Positions 9,523-17,981 are shown, numbered from the stretch's first letter. The stretch: DNA of 64,000 nucleotides from Cronobacter malonaticus LMG 23826 (GCF_001277215.2 NZ_CP013940.1:1798001-1862000), one strand, 5' to 3'. Numbers and translations are program-made. Notes: generated by a model from the letters alone, not told the origin.

Positions 9523-10020
9523 ACGTAGTGAAAGGGCACCGCCTGCGGTGCCCCGAAATATCCCCAGAATCGTTCCTTCGTAAACCTTCATTCCTGCCGC
9601 CTGAATTACGTCAAAAAGCTCGCTTTATCCTTTCTTTAATCTGGCCTGCATTAAGGTAAATTTAGCCGAGTGGATTCCCGCGTCGCGCTAATGGATTTAA
9701 ATAAAATTAGGAATATTCTGGTATAAGAAATCGCCAACCGAAAATTGCTGCTCTGGAATATTCCCGGTTTGGGATTATGCTGAGTGAATCAAGATAAAAT
9801 CATTAAAATCAAAACTTTAAAATACTTTTCCTAACTTAACATAAATTCACAAATTGTCATATATCGTGTATTTCCGCCGGTGATAATTGCTCTTATGTAA
9901 AATGAAGCCTTTTTAATGTTATTTCCGGCGATTGTTTCTGGTCAGTCCAGGTTAGATTATCTCCATCGACAGCTTGTATTCCTACAGGTGCAACTTTCAT
10001 CCGTGACTGCTGGAGCGTTT
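9523..10020. other. AT-rich intergenic region at the E. coli kch position
   Basis: About 500 bases without a supported gene. The part 9650-9920 is strongly AT-rich compared with its neighbours. In E. coli the potassium channel gene kch lies between yciY and yciI; here kch is absent from that place. Apart from the hairpin at 9534-9553 (GGGCACCGC / GCGGTGCCC) I see no clear element. The AT-rich part may hold the promoter of the small gene at 10021. Confidence 0.4.
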
Positions 10021-10290
10021 ATGACTAAGCAAGAGGAATTTCTGACAGAAATCCATAAATTTTTGTTACGCAAGGGAGCCTGCGGCGCGCGCCCCAGAAC
10101 CGTTGACGAAAGAACGTTAACCAGCGGCATTTTCGGCTTTGCTAAAGAAGCGGTTACCGTGAGCCAGCGCCTGCCTGAGAGTGTTTCGGCCTGTGAAGCG
10201 GCTCGCCAGTTTGTGACGTCCCACCGGTGCCATAACGCGCGGAACCACACCACGGCTACGGTGCTGCAACTGGTGACGGGCGGGAAATAA
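10021..10290 (+). CDS. Small protein of unknown function (89 aa)
   Basis: I do not recognise this gene. The frame from ATG 10021 (ribosome site TGGAG, about 7 bases before) encodes 89 aa. The N-terminus (MTKQEEFLTEIHKFLLRKG) looks like an amphipathic helix; the rest is rich in arginine, threonine and serine, with three cysteines and a histidine-rich patch (TSHRCHNARNH). No signal peptide or membrane segment is visible. It stands alone between yciY and yciI, downstream of AT-rich DNA. Its last 15 bases (10276-10290) are identical to the last 15 bases of the channel gene at 7336-7350, so both proteins end in TGGK. A longer in-frame start at 9916 lacks a ribosome site. Confidence 0.5.
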   Translation: MTKQEEFLTEIHKFLLRKGACGARPRTVDERTLTSGIFGFAKEAVTVSQRLPESVSACEAARQFVTSHRCHNARNHTTATVLQLVTGGK

Positions 10291-10314
10291 CACCCGCCAG
10301 CTAAAATGATCGCG

Positions 10315-10349
10315 CAAAAAAAAGGGCACACCGTCGGTGAATGCCCTTT
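10315..10349 (-). terminator. Terminator of yciI
   Basis: On the minus strand an 8-bp stem (AAAGGGCA / TGCCCTTT) is extended by a small inner stem and followed by a run of T residues (the A-run at 10316-10323 on the plus strand). It lies 25 bases after the yciI stop. Confidence 0.8.
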
Positions 10350-10374
10350 GCACTACGCAGCCTGTCGGACGCGG

Positions 10375-10671
10375 TCAGAATACTTTTTTGTAAGGCTTCA
10401 CTGCGACGGTCTTATAGACGCCTGCGGCAATATACGGGTCTGCTTCTGCCCAGGCCTGCGCTTCTTCAAGCGAGGCGAACTCCGCAATGACCGTTGAACC
10501 GGTAAAACCCGCCACACCTGGATCGTTGCTGTCCACCGCAGGCATAGGCCCTGCGGTCAGCAGACGCCCCTCATCACGTAATAACTGCAAACGCGCCAGG
10601 TGCGCCGGGCGTACGGACTGACGCTTTTCCAGAGAATCAGCCACATCTTCCGCGTAAATGACATACAGCAT
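10375..10671 (-). CDS. yciI: YciI family protein
   Basis: The 98-aa product equals E. coli YciI in length and shares most of its sequence ([20 protein letters not shown], then [13 protein letters not shown]). YciI proteins have a ferredoxin-like fold with a conserved His-Asp pair and are suspected to be small enzymes; the reaction is unknown. I chose the ATG at 10671, which has AAAAAGGAG a few bases upstream; the frame opens 23 codons earlier without support. It is divergent from tonB, as in E. coli. Confidence 0.93.
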   Translation of the reverse strand: MLYVIYAEDVADSLEKRQSVRPAHLARLQLLRDEGRLLTAGPMPAVDSNDPGVAGFTGSTVIAEFASLEEAQAWAEADPYIAAGVYKTVAVKPYKKVF

Positions 10672-10828
10672 GTCGCACTCCTTTTTATGAAACGGCAAGG
10701 TGAATAACGGTAGGTGAAAGCCGTCAGGTGTGCAACGCAAAGTTAAATGTCCTGTTAAATCCTTAACATTAACGCGGGATTTTTCAGCGGTTCGCCAGAG
10801 AAACGGTGCAGAACCGGGCTGAGTTGTT

Positions 10829-10847
10829 GAATATGATTGCTATTTGC
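10829..10847 (+). promoter_or_regulatory. Possible weak Fur site upstream of tonB
   Basis: The 19 bases GAATATGATTGCTATTTGC partly match the Fur consensus GATAATGATAATCATTATC, mainly in the left half and the ATT/C on the right. It lies about 40 bases before the tonB start. E. coli tonB is repressed by Fur with iron. The match is weak, so the site is inferred mainly from position. Confidence 0.4.
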
Positions 10848-10885
10848 ATTTAAAATTAAGCTCTCATTCATTCAGTGAAACGACT

Positions 10886-11629
10886 ATGACTTCAATGACC
10901 CTTGATATGCCTCGCCGTTTTCCGTGGCCGACGCTGCTTTCCGTCGCGATCCATGGCGCCATTGTGGCGGCGGCTGTGCTTTATACCTCGGCAAATCAGG
11001 TGGTTGAGATGCCCGCGCCGTCGCAGCCGATTTCCGTGACGATGGTCGCGCCTGAATCACTGGAGCCGCCAAAGCCCGAAGTGGTGCAGCCGCCACCGGA
11101 GCCTGTCGCTGAGCCTGAGCCGGAACCCGAGGTTGTACCGGAGCCGCCGAAAGAAGCGCCCGTCGTTATCGAAAAACCAAAGCCGAAACCGAAACCTAAG
11201 CCGAAACCCAAACCGGTGAAAAAGGTAGAGGAGGCACCGAAACGGGAAGTTAAACCTGCTGAGCCGCGCCCCGCGTCGCCGTTTGAGAATAATTCCCCGG
11301 CGCGCACCGCAGCCCCCGCGTCGCGCCCGGCACCCGCCGCGCCTGCGAATTTCGCACCCGCCGGCCCGCGTGCGTTAAGCCGCAACCAGCCGCAATACCC
11401 GGCGCGCGCCTATGCGCTGCGGATGGAAGGGCAGGTTCGTGTGAAATTTGACGTCGCGCCAGACGGCAGCGTGGAGAATGTGCAGATCCTTTCTGCCAAA
11501 CCCGCCAACATGTTTGAGCGCGAAGTAAAACAGGCGATGCGCAAATGGCGCTACGAAGCCGGTAAGCCTGGCACAGGGCTGATTGTGAATATTGTGTTCC
11601 GCATTAATGGCGGCGCTACGATGCAGTAG
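10886..11629 (+). CDS. tonB: Energy transducer TonB
   Basis: TonB spans the periplasm and passes the energy of the ExbBD motor to outer-membrane receptors for siderophores and vitamin B12. The protein has one N-terminal membrane anchor (WPTLLSVAIHGAIVAAAVLY), then a proline-rich spacer with Glu-Pro repeats and a Lys-Pro repeat (encoded at about 11174-11215), and a folded C-terminal domain with QPQYPARAYALRMEGQVRV. I give the ATG at 10886 (247 aa); the ATG at 10895 gives MTLDMPRRF, the start usually listed for E. coli, and is equally possible because neither has a clear ribosome site. The gene ends at a strong bidirectional terminator. A TonB-dependent receptor gene is one gene away. Confidence 0.96.
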   Translation: MTSMTLDMPRRFPWPTLLSVAIHGAIVAAAVLYTSANQVVEMPAPSQPISVTMVAPESLEPPKPEVVQPPPEPVAEPEPEPEVVPEPPKEAPVVIEKPKPKPKPKPKPKPVKKVEEAPKREVKPAEPRPASPFENNSPARTAAPASRPAPAAPANFAPAGPRALSRNQPQYPARAYALRMEGQVRVKFDVAPDGSVENVQILSAKPANMFEREVKQAMRKWRYEAGKPGTGLIVNIVFRINGGATMQ

Positions 11630-11640
11630 CGCTGCATGTG

Positions 11641-11675
11641 AAAAAAAGCCAGAGCATTGTCTCTGGCTTTTTTTT
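11641..11675. terminator. Bidirectional terminator between tonB and yciA
   Basis: A stem AGCCAGAG / CTCTGGCT with a short loop is flanked by an A-run on the left and a T-run on the right, so it can stop both tonB (plus) and yciA (minus). Confidence 0.9.
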
Positions 11676-11681
11676 ATGCCG

Positions 11682-12083
11682 TTACGCCGCAGGCGGCAGC
11701 GGACGCGGTTTGCCGTCGTCATCAACCGCAACATAAATAAACAGCGCTTCGGTCGCGCGGTAGCGCTGGCCAATCGGCTCGGAAGAGACCTTTTTCACCC
11801 ACACCTCGATATTAATCGTCACCGACGTGTTGCCGCGCTTAACGCAGCGAGCGTAGCAGCACACCACATCACCCACCGCGACCGGGCGCAGAAACGTCAT
11901 GCCGTCGACGCGCACCGTCACCACGCGGCCATGCGCTATCTCTTTGGCAAGGATCGCGCCGCCAATATCCATCTGGGCCATCAGCCAGCCGCCGAAAATA
12001 TCGCCGTTGGCGTTGGTATCGGCGGGCATCGCCAGGGTACGTAAAACCAGTTCACCTTGAGGAGTGGTTTGCTCTGTCGTCAT
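11682..12083 (-). CDS. yciA: Acyl-CoA thioesterase YciA
   Basis: YciA hydrolyses a wide range of acyl-CoA esters to free acid and CoA in the cytoplasm. The 133-aa product is a single hotdog-fold domain and nearly identical to E. coli YciA in its core (RTLAMPADTNANGDIFGGWL), which contains the conserved Asn and the catalytic Asp of the family. It then continues MDIGGAILAKEIAHGRVVTV. It shares the terminator with tonB and is preceded by a gap of about 160 bases that holds the end of the receptor gene's transcript. Confidence 0.95.
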   Translation of the reverse strand: MTTEQTTPQGELVLRTLAMPADTNANGDIFGGWLMAQMDIGGAILAKEIAHGRVVTVRVDGMTFLRPVAVGDVVCCYARCVKRGNTSVTINIEVWVKKVSSEPIGQRYRATEALFIYVAVDDDGKPRPLPPAA

Positions 12084-12213
12084 GGGGCTTCTCAGCTAGT
12101 GTTATCAGTGAATTGCCTGCGGCCTGAAGGGCGCGAAGCGACGGTATAATAACACCGGTTATAGAGCGGTAAAGGCAGGAAAAAACGGGGAAAGCGGGGT
12201 TATCTTGCTGTAG

Positions 12214-12236
12214 TTAAAAGGGAGGCGAGCCTCCCA
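12214..12236 (-). terminator. Terminator of the iroN-type receptor gene
   Basis: On the minus strand a palindromic stem (GGGAGG, CTCG loop, CCTCCC) is followed by TTTT. It starts about 10 bases after the receptor stop codon. Confidence 0.75.
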
Positions 12237-12245
12237 GGGTATGCA

Positions 12246-14435
12246 TCAGAACGACATCGTTACGCCAGCGTAGTACGCGCGGCCCGGTTCGTTGTAGGTG
12301 GAAGCGCCTTCGTTTTCGCGATACAGCGTTTTATCGAACAGGTTGCTGACGCCGCCGTTAAGACGCAGATCTTTGGTCAGCGCATAGTTTACGCCCACGC
12401 CGACGATGGAATACGCGCCGACTTCTTTACGGGACAGATTGCCTCCGTCTTCGAGACGAATTTCCGCCGCCTGGCGCGGCTTCTGGCGGCCGTAGAAGGT
12501 CCAGTTCAGGTTAGTCGAGAGCTTATCCGTCACCTGCCAGTCCAGCATGGTGTTCACGGTATATTTCGGGATAACCGACAGCGGGTTGCCGTTCTTTTTC
12601 ATCTCCGACTTAATCATATATGTGGCGTTAGTACGCCAGTTCAGCGCATCTTTCACCACCGGAATGGTCAGGTTGCCTTCAAAACCTTCCACCACGGCTT
12701 TACCACCGTTTTCCCAGCGCAAAATATTGTTGCCGTTAGAGGCGATGCCCACCACGCGATCGCCGGAGACGATTTTGTTACGGTAATCGTTACGGAACCA
12801 GGTCAGGCCGGCGTCAAAGCCATCTTTGGTGTATTCCAGTCCAATTTCTTTATTGATGCTGATTTCTGGTTTCAGATCGTCATTGCCGAGCAGATAGCAA
12901 CTGCCGCTCACCCCAATCGGGCAACCGTTGCCGCGCGTGGAAAGCAGATAACCTTTACTGGACTGATACAGATTCGGCGCTTTAAAAGCGCGCGCGATAC
13001 CGGCTTTCAGTTTTACGTTATCGCCAAGCTCCTGAGAAACGTTCAGGCTCGGGCTCCAGTTGCCACCGAACTGGTTATGGTGATCGTAACGCAGCCCCGG
13101 AATGACGGCAGTGCCGGGCAGCACGTCGATATTATCTTCGAACCAGACTGCGCCGATGGTCGCACTGTTTTTGCTGCTGCGCGACGCGGCATCACCGGAT
13201 ATGTCGCCAATGGTCGTGCCGCTGGCATTGGTGGCCTGCATGGAAGCCGGATCGTTAAGCTCCTCGCGATCCCATTCGGCACCGAGTGTGACGGTCTGAT
13301 CGACCAGCAACTGGAGCGGTACATTGATTTCGCTGCTGGCGCGATAGTTTTCCAGGCGGCTGGTGCTGTATTTTTCGTTGGTGATCATCCCTTCAACGCG
13401 GCCCGTGGTGCCTTCCTGAAGTCGGGTGTTATTGGTTTTTTCGTAATAAAAACCGGTTTTTGACTGACCCCAGTCCCAGATGCCGTTGTGGGTAATACCG
13501 TAGCTCTGACGATACATCCGGTTGGTTTCGTGGCCGTATAGCGACGGAACAAGACCGTTAGGGCTGGCGTTACTGTTGCTATTCTGCGTGTCGCCCGCGT
13601 AAATATTGCCCTGGCGGCTGTAGCCGTATTCAAAATCCAGGATCTGCTCCGGCGTAATTTTCCAGGAGATAACGCTGTTAATATCCTTGTTACGCACGCC
13701 TTCGCGCCCGGCGGCGTAAGAGCCGTTCTGCGCGGTATTGATGTCGTAATCGTCGGCATCGGTTTTATTGATATTGCCATAGAGGCGCATCGTCAGCGCG
13801 TCGCCCGCCAGCGGACCGCTCAGGCTGAAGTTTGCGCGTCGGGTGGCACCTTCTTTGTCGTTTTCCGGCTGGTTGGTGAAAAGCGACAACGAGCCGTGCC
13901 AGTCATTGGTGGGGCGTTTAGTGATGATATTCACCACGCCGCCCGCGGCCCCGCTGCCGTAACGCGCCGCCGCCGGGCCGCGCAGCACTTCAATGCGCTC
14001 GACCATTTCCGCCGGCACCCAGTTGGTGTCGCCACGCGTGTCGCGCTCGCCGCGCCAGCTATAGCGTACGGAATTGCGTGAAGTGACCGGGACGCCATCG
14101 ACCAGGATTAAGGTGTTTTCCGGCCCCATACCGCGAATGTCAATCTGACGGTTGTTGCCGCGGCTGCCGCTCGCGCTGTTACCGGTCAGGTTTACACCGG
14201 GCATTTTACGAATAATGTCTGAAAGGTCATTCACAGGTGGGTCTTTCTCGATGTCATCAGCGGTGATAATGGAGACGCCGGGCTGCTGTTTCAGCGCCTG
14301 TTCGGCCGTTGCCTGAACCACCATTACGTCGCCGTCGTTCATTTCCGCCGCCTGCACCACACCAGCGCCGCTGCCGAGAAGAGAGGCTACCGCCAGCGCA
14401 AGCGGTCTGCGAATGCCATGCTTTTTTTCAAACAT
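12246..14435 (-). CDS. iroN: TonB-dependent catecholate siderophore receptor, IroN/FepA family
   Basis: This outer-membrane barrel would import ferric enterobactin or its glucosylated form salmochelin. The 729-aa protein has a signal peptide ending VVQA|AEM, a TonB-box-like stretch (DVMVVQA), a plug domain (RKMPGVNLTGNS, RQIDIRGMGPENTLILVDG, LRGPAAARYGSGAAGGVVNI), and a C-terminal aromatic barrel end (RAYYAGVTMSF). From memory it is closer to Salmonella IroN than to FepA in the plug (VTSRNSVRYSWRGERDTRGD, KRPTNDWHGSLSL). No iroBCDE genes are nearby, so the substrate is inferred. The frame opens at a TTG (14441); the ATG at 14435 has GGA upstream. It lies between yciA and yciB, where E. coli has no such gene, behind a strong Fur box. 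Confidence 0.85.
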   Translation of the reverse strand: MFEKKHGIRRPLALAVASLLGSGAGVVQAAEMNDGDVMVVQATAEQALKQQPGVSIITADDIEKDPPVNDLSDIIRKMPGVNLTGNSASGSRGNNRQIDIRGMGPENTLILVDGVPVTSRNSVRYSWRGERDTRGDTNWVPAEMVERIEVLRGPAAARYGSGAAGGVVNIITKRPTNDWHGSLSLFTNQPENDKEGATRRANFSLSGPLAGDALTMRLYGNINKTDADDYDINTAQNGSYAAGREGVRNKDINSVISWKITPEQILDFEYGYSRQGNIYAGDTQNSNSNASPNGLVPSLYGHETNRMYRQSYGITHNGIWDWGQSKTGFYYEKTNNTRLQEGTTGRVEGMITNEKYSTSRLENYRASSEINVPLQLLVDQTVTLGAEWDREELNDPASMQATNASGTTIGDISGDAASRSSKNSATIGAVWFEDNIDVLPGTAVIPGLRYDHHNQFGGNWSPSLNVSQELGDNVKLKAGIARAFKAPNLYQSSKGYLLSTRGNGCPIGVSGSCYLLGNDDLKPEISINKEIGLEYTKDGFDAGLTWFRNDYRNKIVSGDRVVGIASNGNNILRWENGGKAVVEGFEGNLTIPVVKDALNWRTNATYMIKSEMKKNGNPLSVIPKYTVNTMLDWQVTDKLSTNLNWTFYGRQKPRQAAEIRLEDGGNLSRKEVGAYSIVGVGVNYALTKDLRLNGGVSNLFDKTLYRENEGASTYNEPGRAYYAGVTMSF

Positions 14436-14481
14436 TATCAATTATTCCATTATGTGTAGAAATGTAATCACCTGTCCGCAT

Positions 14482-14503
14482 GATAATGATAATAATTATC
14501 ATT
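14482..14503 (-). promoter_or_regulatory. Fur box upstream of the iroN-type receptor
   Basis: GATAATGATAATAATTATC at 14482-14500 differs from the 19-bp Fur consensus at one position, and the palindrome runs on into ATT. It lies 47 bases upstream of the start codon. This predicts strong repression by iron through Fur. Confidence 0.9.
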
Positions 14504-14607
14504 ACAACACAAAATCGGGATTCTCCATGATTTCTCCACAATCGCTTCATCATTGTGCAGGTGACTGTAATGGCTTACAAAAGCTGGCGTGTCGCGGGGA
14601 AGGCACA

Positions 14608-14648
14608 TAAAAAAACGCCCCGGGCGTTAACCTCGGGGCGTTGTTTTT
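14608..14648. terminator. Terminator downstream of yciB (bidirectional shape)
   Basis: A long stem (AACGCCCCG / CGGGGCGTT) has an A-run on the left and a T-run on the right. On the minus strand it ends yciB 20 bases after its stop. Nothing on the plus strand needs it except possible read-through. Confidence 0.85.
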
Positions 14649-14666
14649 CAGTAAAGCGGAAGGGGG

Positions 14667-15203
14667 TTATTTCTCTTCCTGCGGCATATGGCGGTAGATG
14701 TAAACACCGCTCAGCAGGGTGAAAACCAGCGTCAGGCCAGGGATGCCAAACACTTTAAAATTCATCCATACCGCTTCCGGGAGCCAGAACGCGACGTAAA
14801 TATTCAGCAGGCCACAGAAGATGAAAAAGAGCGCCCAGGCGATGTTAAGACGCGACCACGCATGCGCGGGCAGGGTAATTTCTTTGCCGAGCATGCTCTG
14901 GATCAGCGGCTTTTTCATCACCCACTGGCCAATCAGCAGCGCGCCTGCGAACAGGGCGTAAATGATGGTGACTTTCCACTTAATAAATTCCGCGTTGTGG
15001 AAATAGATAGTCAGCCCGCCGAACACCGCGACCAGCACAAAGGTCACCAGGGTCATTTTTTCGACCTTGCGGTATTTGTACCAGCTATAAATCACCGCCA
15101 GCGCGGTGGCGACGATCAGCGCCGCTGTCGCCCAGAAAATGTCGTGCAATTTATAGACGACAAAAAAGACAATCAGCGGCAAAAAATCGAGTAACTGCTT
15201 CAT
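14667..15203 (-). CDS. yciB: Inner membrane septation protein A (YciB)
   Basis: YciB (also called IspA/IspZ) is a small inner-membrane protein linked to septum formation and envelope integrity. The 178-aa product has about five hydrophobic helices, starting with [25 protein letters not shown] truncated here to its first turns, and the family stretch [18 protein letters not shown]. Length equals the usual 179 aa. It follows yciC by 51 bases on the same strand and is probably in the same transcript (ykgJ-like, yciC, yciB). Confidence 0.94.
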   Translation of the reverse strand: MKQLLDFLPLIVFFVVYKLHDIFWATAALIVATALAVIYSWYKYRKVEKMTLVTFVLVAVFGGLTIYFHNAEFIKWKVTIIYALFAGALLIGQWVMKKPLIQSMLGKEITLPAHAWSRLNIAWALFFIFCGLLNIYVAFWLPEAVWMNFKVFGIPGLTLVFTLLSGVYIYRHMPQEEK

Positions 15204-15254
15204 ACATCGGTTCCGTAAAAGGCCCGCGAACGACCACCGCCGCGGGCAGAAGGG

Positions 15255-15998
15255 TTATTCCCGGATAAGCATATACAACCGGAAGAGATAAATAAGGAGC
15301 AGCGCAGTCAGCAGGTTGCTCAGCGTTCCCGCGACCACCGCGCCGATTTGCGGCGTCAGCGCGGCAAACGCGGGCGCGAACAGCAGCAGGGCGGCGCGGG
15401 CCAGCAGCCACAGCAGTACCGCAGGCGCAACGAGACGCATATTGCGCCACGCAAGACGCATGCTGTTACGCATCGCGCCGAAAATCCCGGCTTTATCCTG
15501 CGCCATCATTACCGGTGCCAGCGACAATACAATCGCGAGGATCACACCCGGCACCACCACCATCAGGATGCCCATCTGCACCAGAAAGGTGGTCAGGAAG
15601 ATCAGAATAAACAGGCGCGGCAGCAGCGGGGCGGAGGCACCGATGGCGCGCAGCGCGCTGATGTTCTGCCCGGCGGAGACCGCCTGAATGAGAAGCAGCA
15701 CGCCGCCTACCAGCAGGGTATTACCGAACATGCCGGAAAAGGTGGACGCTGCCGAGGCTTTCAGCAGAACCTGCTGCTGCTCCGGCGTCATATTTTGCAC
15801 CAGTTCGAACAGACTGGCGCTGTTGGTCATAGCGTCGCCCTCGCTCAGAATAGCCAGCTGATCCGCGTCAGGCGTAAAGGCGTGGCCGAGGATCATAGAA
15901 ACAAAGGCGCAAAGCAGCGCAATCAGCAGGATGGTAACGAGCTGATTGCGGAAAAAATTACCCGTGTCACGGTAAACGGATTTTGCCGTGATTGACAT
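15255..15998 (-). CDS. yciC: YciC, UPF0259 inner membrane protein
   Basis: The 247-aa product equals E. coli YciC in length and is similar throughout ([18 protein letters not shown] at the N-terminus, RLYMLIRE at the C-terminus). About six hydrophobic segments are visible. The family role is unclear, though it is grouped with envelope maintenance. I chose the ATG at 15998, where the similarity starts and an AGGAGTG site lies upstream; two more in-frame codons precede it. It follows a ykgJ-like gene by 24 bases. Confidence 0.93.
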   Translation of the reverse strand: MSITAKSVYRDTGNFFRNQLVTILLIALLCAFVSMILGHAFTPDADQLAILSEGDAMTNSASLFELVQNMTPEQQQVLLKASAASTFSGMFGNTLLVGGVLLLIQAVSAGQNISALRAIGASAPLLPRLFILIFLTTFLVQMGILMVVVPGVILAIVLSLAPVMMAQDKAGIFGAMRNSMRLAWRNMRLVAPAVLLWLLARAALLLFAPAFAALTPQIGAVVAGTLSNLLTALLLIYLFRLYMLIRE

Positions 15999-16022
15999 GC
16001 ACACTCCTTGGGTTGGCAGACA

Positions 16023-16430
16023 TTATTCCGCCGGCAATTGTACCCTGGATGATGGCGCAGTGGCAGCGCTGTAAAGCGGCGCGGCGGGTAAGGAATTGTC
16101 AGGAAGCGGCGGCAGGCCGTAACGGGCGCGGGCGCGATTACACGCCTCGTTCACCACGCCGCCCTCGCCGGACATGGCGAACTCGCGACACGGTGACGGC
16201 CGGTTTTCATAAACCGTACAGCGCACCGCCTCGCCAGGCGTGCCTTCCAGCGCCACGCAGCGGCTCTGTTTCTGGTTAGTGCCGCTCATGCAGCGCAGAA
16301 AAGGGGTAAGCGGCTCGGTAAGCGCCGCCGGGACAGGGCCGCCCGCGTCATCCGCTTCGGCCCAGTAGAAAGAGACACGAAAATAAGCACAACAGGCTCC
16401 GCACGTCATGCACGGGTTCAGATCGCTCAT
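16023..16430 (-). CDS. YkgJ-family cysteine-cluster protein
   Basis: A CxxC-type cluster at the N-terminus ([11 protein letters not shown]) and further cysteines ([28 protein letters not shown]) mark the UPF0153/YkgJ family, thought to bind zinc or iron. Function is unknown. The product is 135 aa from the second ATG, which has AGGTGA at good distance; the first ATG (16433) is too close to that site. The last 25 residues are an Ala/Pro/Ser-rich tail beyond what I recall for E. coli YkgJ. It sits 24 bases upstream of yciC and is probably co-transcribed with it. Confidence 0.85.
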   Translation of the reverse strand: MSDLNPCMTCGACCAYFRVSFYWAEADDAGGPVPAALTEPLTPFLRCMSGTNQKQSRCVALEGTPGEAVRCTVYENRPSPCREFAMSGEGGVVNEACNRARARYGLPPLPDNSLPAAPLYSAATAPSSRVQLPAE

Positions 16431-16595
16431 CATTCACCTGCAACTAAACAACGCATCGTTTCAACATTGTGAAGAAGCTAAATTATTCCCGGCCGGGACG
16501 ACTTTCAATAGGGGGCGAAAGATATATTTCCGCCCTGTGAAAACGGAAAAATTGACCTGAAATCAAATTCATCGAAGCCGTAAGGCTGGCAAAAA

Positions 16596-16609
16596 TTAAT
16601 TCAGATCAA
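16596..16609 (+). promoter_or_regulatory. FNR-type box upstream of ompW
   Basis: TTAATTCAGATCAA matches the FNR consensus TTGAT-N4-ATCAA in 9 of 10 fixed positions. It is centred about 110 bases before the ompW start. E. coli ompW is activated by FNR without oxygen, so the position and match agree. Confidence 0.55.
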
Positions 16610-16712
16610 TGAATGTTAAATTAGCGGCCCGAATGTGATCTCTGTTGGATCACTTATTAACTCGTAGTGAGTATATTCACCCGGCAAATAAAACCACAAA
16701 AGGGAAACGGGA

Positions 16713-17345
16713 ATGAAAAAACTTATCGTGGCGCTGGCATTAGCGGGTTGTTTTTCGGGTATGGCCTCTGCACATGAAGCAGGCGAGTTCTTTATGCGCG
16801 CCGGTACGGCGACGGTGCGTCCGACGGAAGGCTCAGACGATGTGCTGCACATGGGCGGCTTTAAGGTTAACAATAATACCCAGCTCGGCCTGACCTTTAC
16901 TTATATGGCAACTGACAACATCGGCGTGGAACTGCTGGCGGCAACGCCGTTCCGTCATAAAGTGGGCCTGGGGCCGACAGGCGATCTCGCAACCGTGCAT
17001 CAACTGCCGCCCACCTTAATGGCGCAGTGGTATTTCGGCGATTCGCAAAGCAAAGTGCGCCCGTATATTGGCGCGGGCATTAACTACACCACCTTCTTTG
17101 ACGAAGATTTCAACGATACCGGTAGAAAAAGCGGTTTAAGCGATCTGAGCGTTGACGATTCCTGGGGCGCGGCGGGTCAGGTGGGTCTGGATTACATGGT
17201 GAATAAAGACTGGCTGATTAACATGTCCGTCTGGTACATGGATATCGACACCACCGTGAAATTCAAGGCAGGCGGCCAGCAGCAGAATATCGATACCCGC
17301 ATCGATCCATGGGTCTTTATGTTCTCGGCGGGCTACCGCTTCTGA
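16713..17345 (+). CDS. ompW: Outer membrane protein OmpW
   Basis: OmpW is a small eight-stranded outer-membrane barrel with a hydrophobic channel, linked to stress and to anaerobic growth. The 210-aa precursor has a signal peptide (MKKLIVALALAGCFSGMASA, cleavage before HEAGEF) and the characteristic stretches VRPYIGAGINYTTFF and, at the C-terminus, FSAGYRF with terminal Phe. Length agrees with E. coli OmpW (212 aa). AGGGAAACGGG gives the ribosome site. An FNR-type box lies upstream and a strong terminator downstream. Confidence 0.96.
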   Translation: MKKLIVALALAGCFSGMASAHEAGEFFMRAGTATVRPTEGSDDVLHMGGFKVNNNTQLGLTFTYMATDNIGVELLAATPFRHKVGLGPTGDLATVHQLPPTLMAQWYFGDSQSKVRPYIGAGINYTTFFDEDFNDTGRKSGLSDLSVDDSWGAAGQVGLDYMVNKDWLINMSVWYMDIDTTVKFKAGGQQQNIDTRIDPWVFMFSAGYRF

Positions 17346-17371
17346 GTTTGCGCACTCGCGTTTCTCAGCAA

Positions 17372-17405
17372 TAAAAAAACCAACCCGTTGAGGTTGGTTT
17401 TTTTA
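17372..17405 (+). terminator. Terminator of ompW (bidirectional shape)
   Basis: A stem AACCAACC / GGTTGGTT with a CGTTGA loop is flanked by A- and T-runs. It lies 27 bases after the ompW stop. On the other strand it could also stop the small gene at 17476-17604. Confidence 0.9.
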
Positions 17406-17475
17406 TTGCTGCCGGGTGAAGCGGAAAACCGGTGTCTCGCATCTTGCTGCACTTAACATCCTCAAGCTCCGCGCC

Positions 17476-17604
17476 TCAATTGAATGCGCTGGCGGCAGCC
17501 TGGCGCATAATGCGGTTGGCTTCATCCCATTTGCGGGCGTTTCGTTTGGTCAACGCTTCACGTGCTGCACGGCGAGCTTTATTCATCATATGCTGGTTAA
17601 TCAT
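17476..17604 (-). CDS. Small basic protein of unknown function (42 aa)
   Basis: I do not recognise this gene. The ATG at 17604 is preceded by a near-perfect ribosome site (GGAGGTGA), which is the main reason to accept it. The product begins MINQHMMNKARRAAREALT and continues KRNARKWDEANRIMRQ; it is basic, helical in appearance, and ends in an alanine-rich AAASAFN. It has no membrane segment. A 7-bp hairpin (AGCCAGA / TCTGGCT, 17632-17649) lies in its leader. It converges on ompW and lies where E. coli has yciE-yciF-yciG, but does not resemble them. A longer frame start at 17757 lacks support. Confidence 0.6.
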   Translation of the reverse strand: MINQHMMNKARRAAREALTKRNARKWDEANRIMRQAAASAFN

Positions 17605-17951
17605 CTTCACCTCCACCCTTTCCCGTAATCCAGCCAGACCGTTCTGGCTGCGATTGCGCGTTACGTTTTCACGCGGCTTATGGTCTGAAGTCAGTTGCCT
17701 CACCTTGCTCCGGTTGTCCTGCCGGGACGGCATTACTGCCGCGAGATGTGGCTCCAACGCTTGATGTCATCGAAACCTGCTGAATCCTTTGTGGCGGGCC
17801 TGCAAGTGCGGCCGGGCTTCGTTGTCATGAGAATAAGTTTTGGTCAGAAATGCGACGTGTGCCTTAAGATTTTGCTCAAAACACGATCGTTCTACTGGAC
17901 GCGCAGGGAAAATTATGAATGTAAAGCCGGATGTCCCTGATATTCAGGGAA
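17605..17951. other. Intergenic region between the small gene and the trp terminator
   Basis: About 350 bases. It contains the leader of the 42-aa gene with the 7-bp hairpin at 17632-17649. A tiny plus-strand frame (ATG 17915, 22 codons, with AGGGA upstream) runs into the terminator at 17952-17981; I do not call it a gene. I see no other element. Confidence 0.35.
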
Positions 17952-17981
17952 ATAAAAAGCGCGACGGCTCGCGCTTTTTTT
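17952..17981 (-). terminator. Terminator of the trp operon
   Basis: A stem AAGCGCGA / TCGCGCTT with a CGGC loop has T-runs in both directions. It lies 14 bases after the trpA stop and is taken as the end of trpLEDCBA. Confidence 0.85.

Noticed and set aside
9343..9591. 82-aa frame antisense to yciY
   Set aside because: Its second half is the mirror of yciY, the possible ribosome site touches the ATG, and yciY has similarity to a known protein while this frame has none that I recognise.
16551..16566. Second FNR-like sequence before ompW (TTGACCTGAAATCAA)
   Set aside because: The two half-sites are spaced by five bases instead of four when both are read correctly, so it does not fit the consensus.
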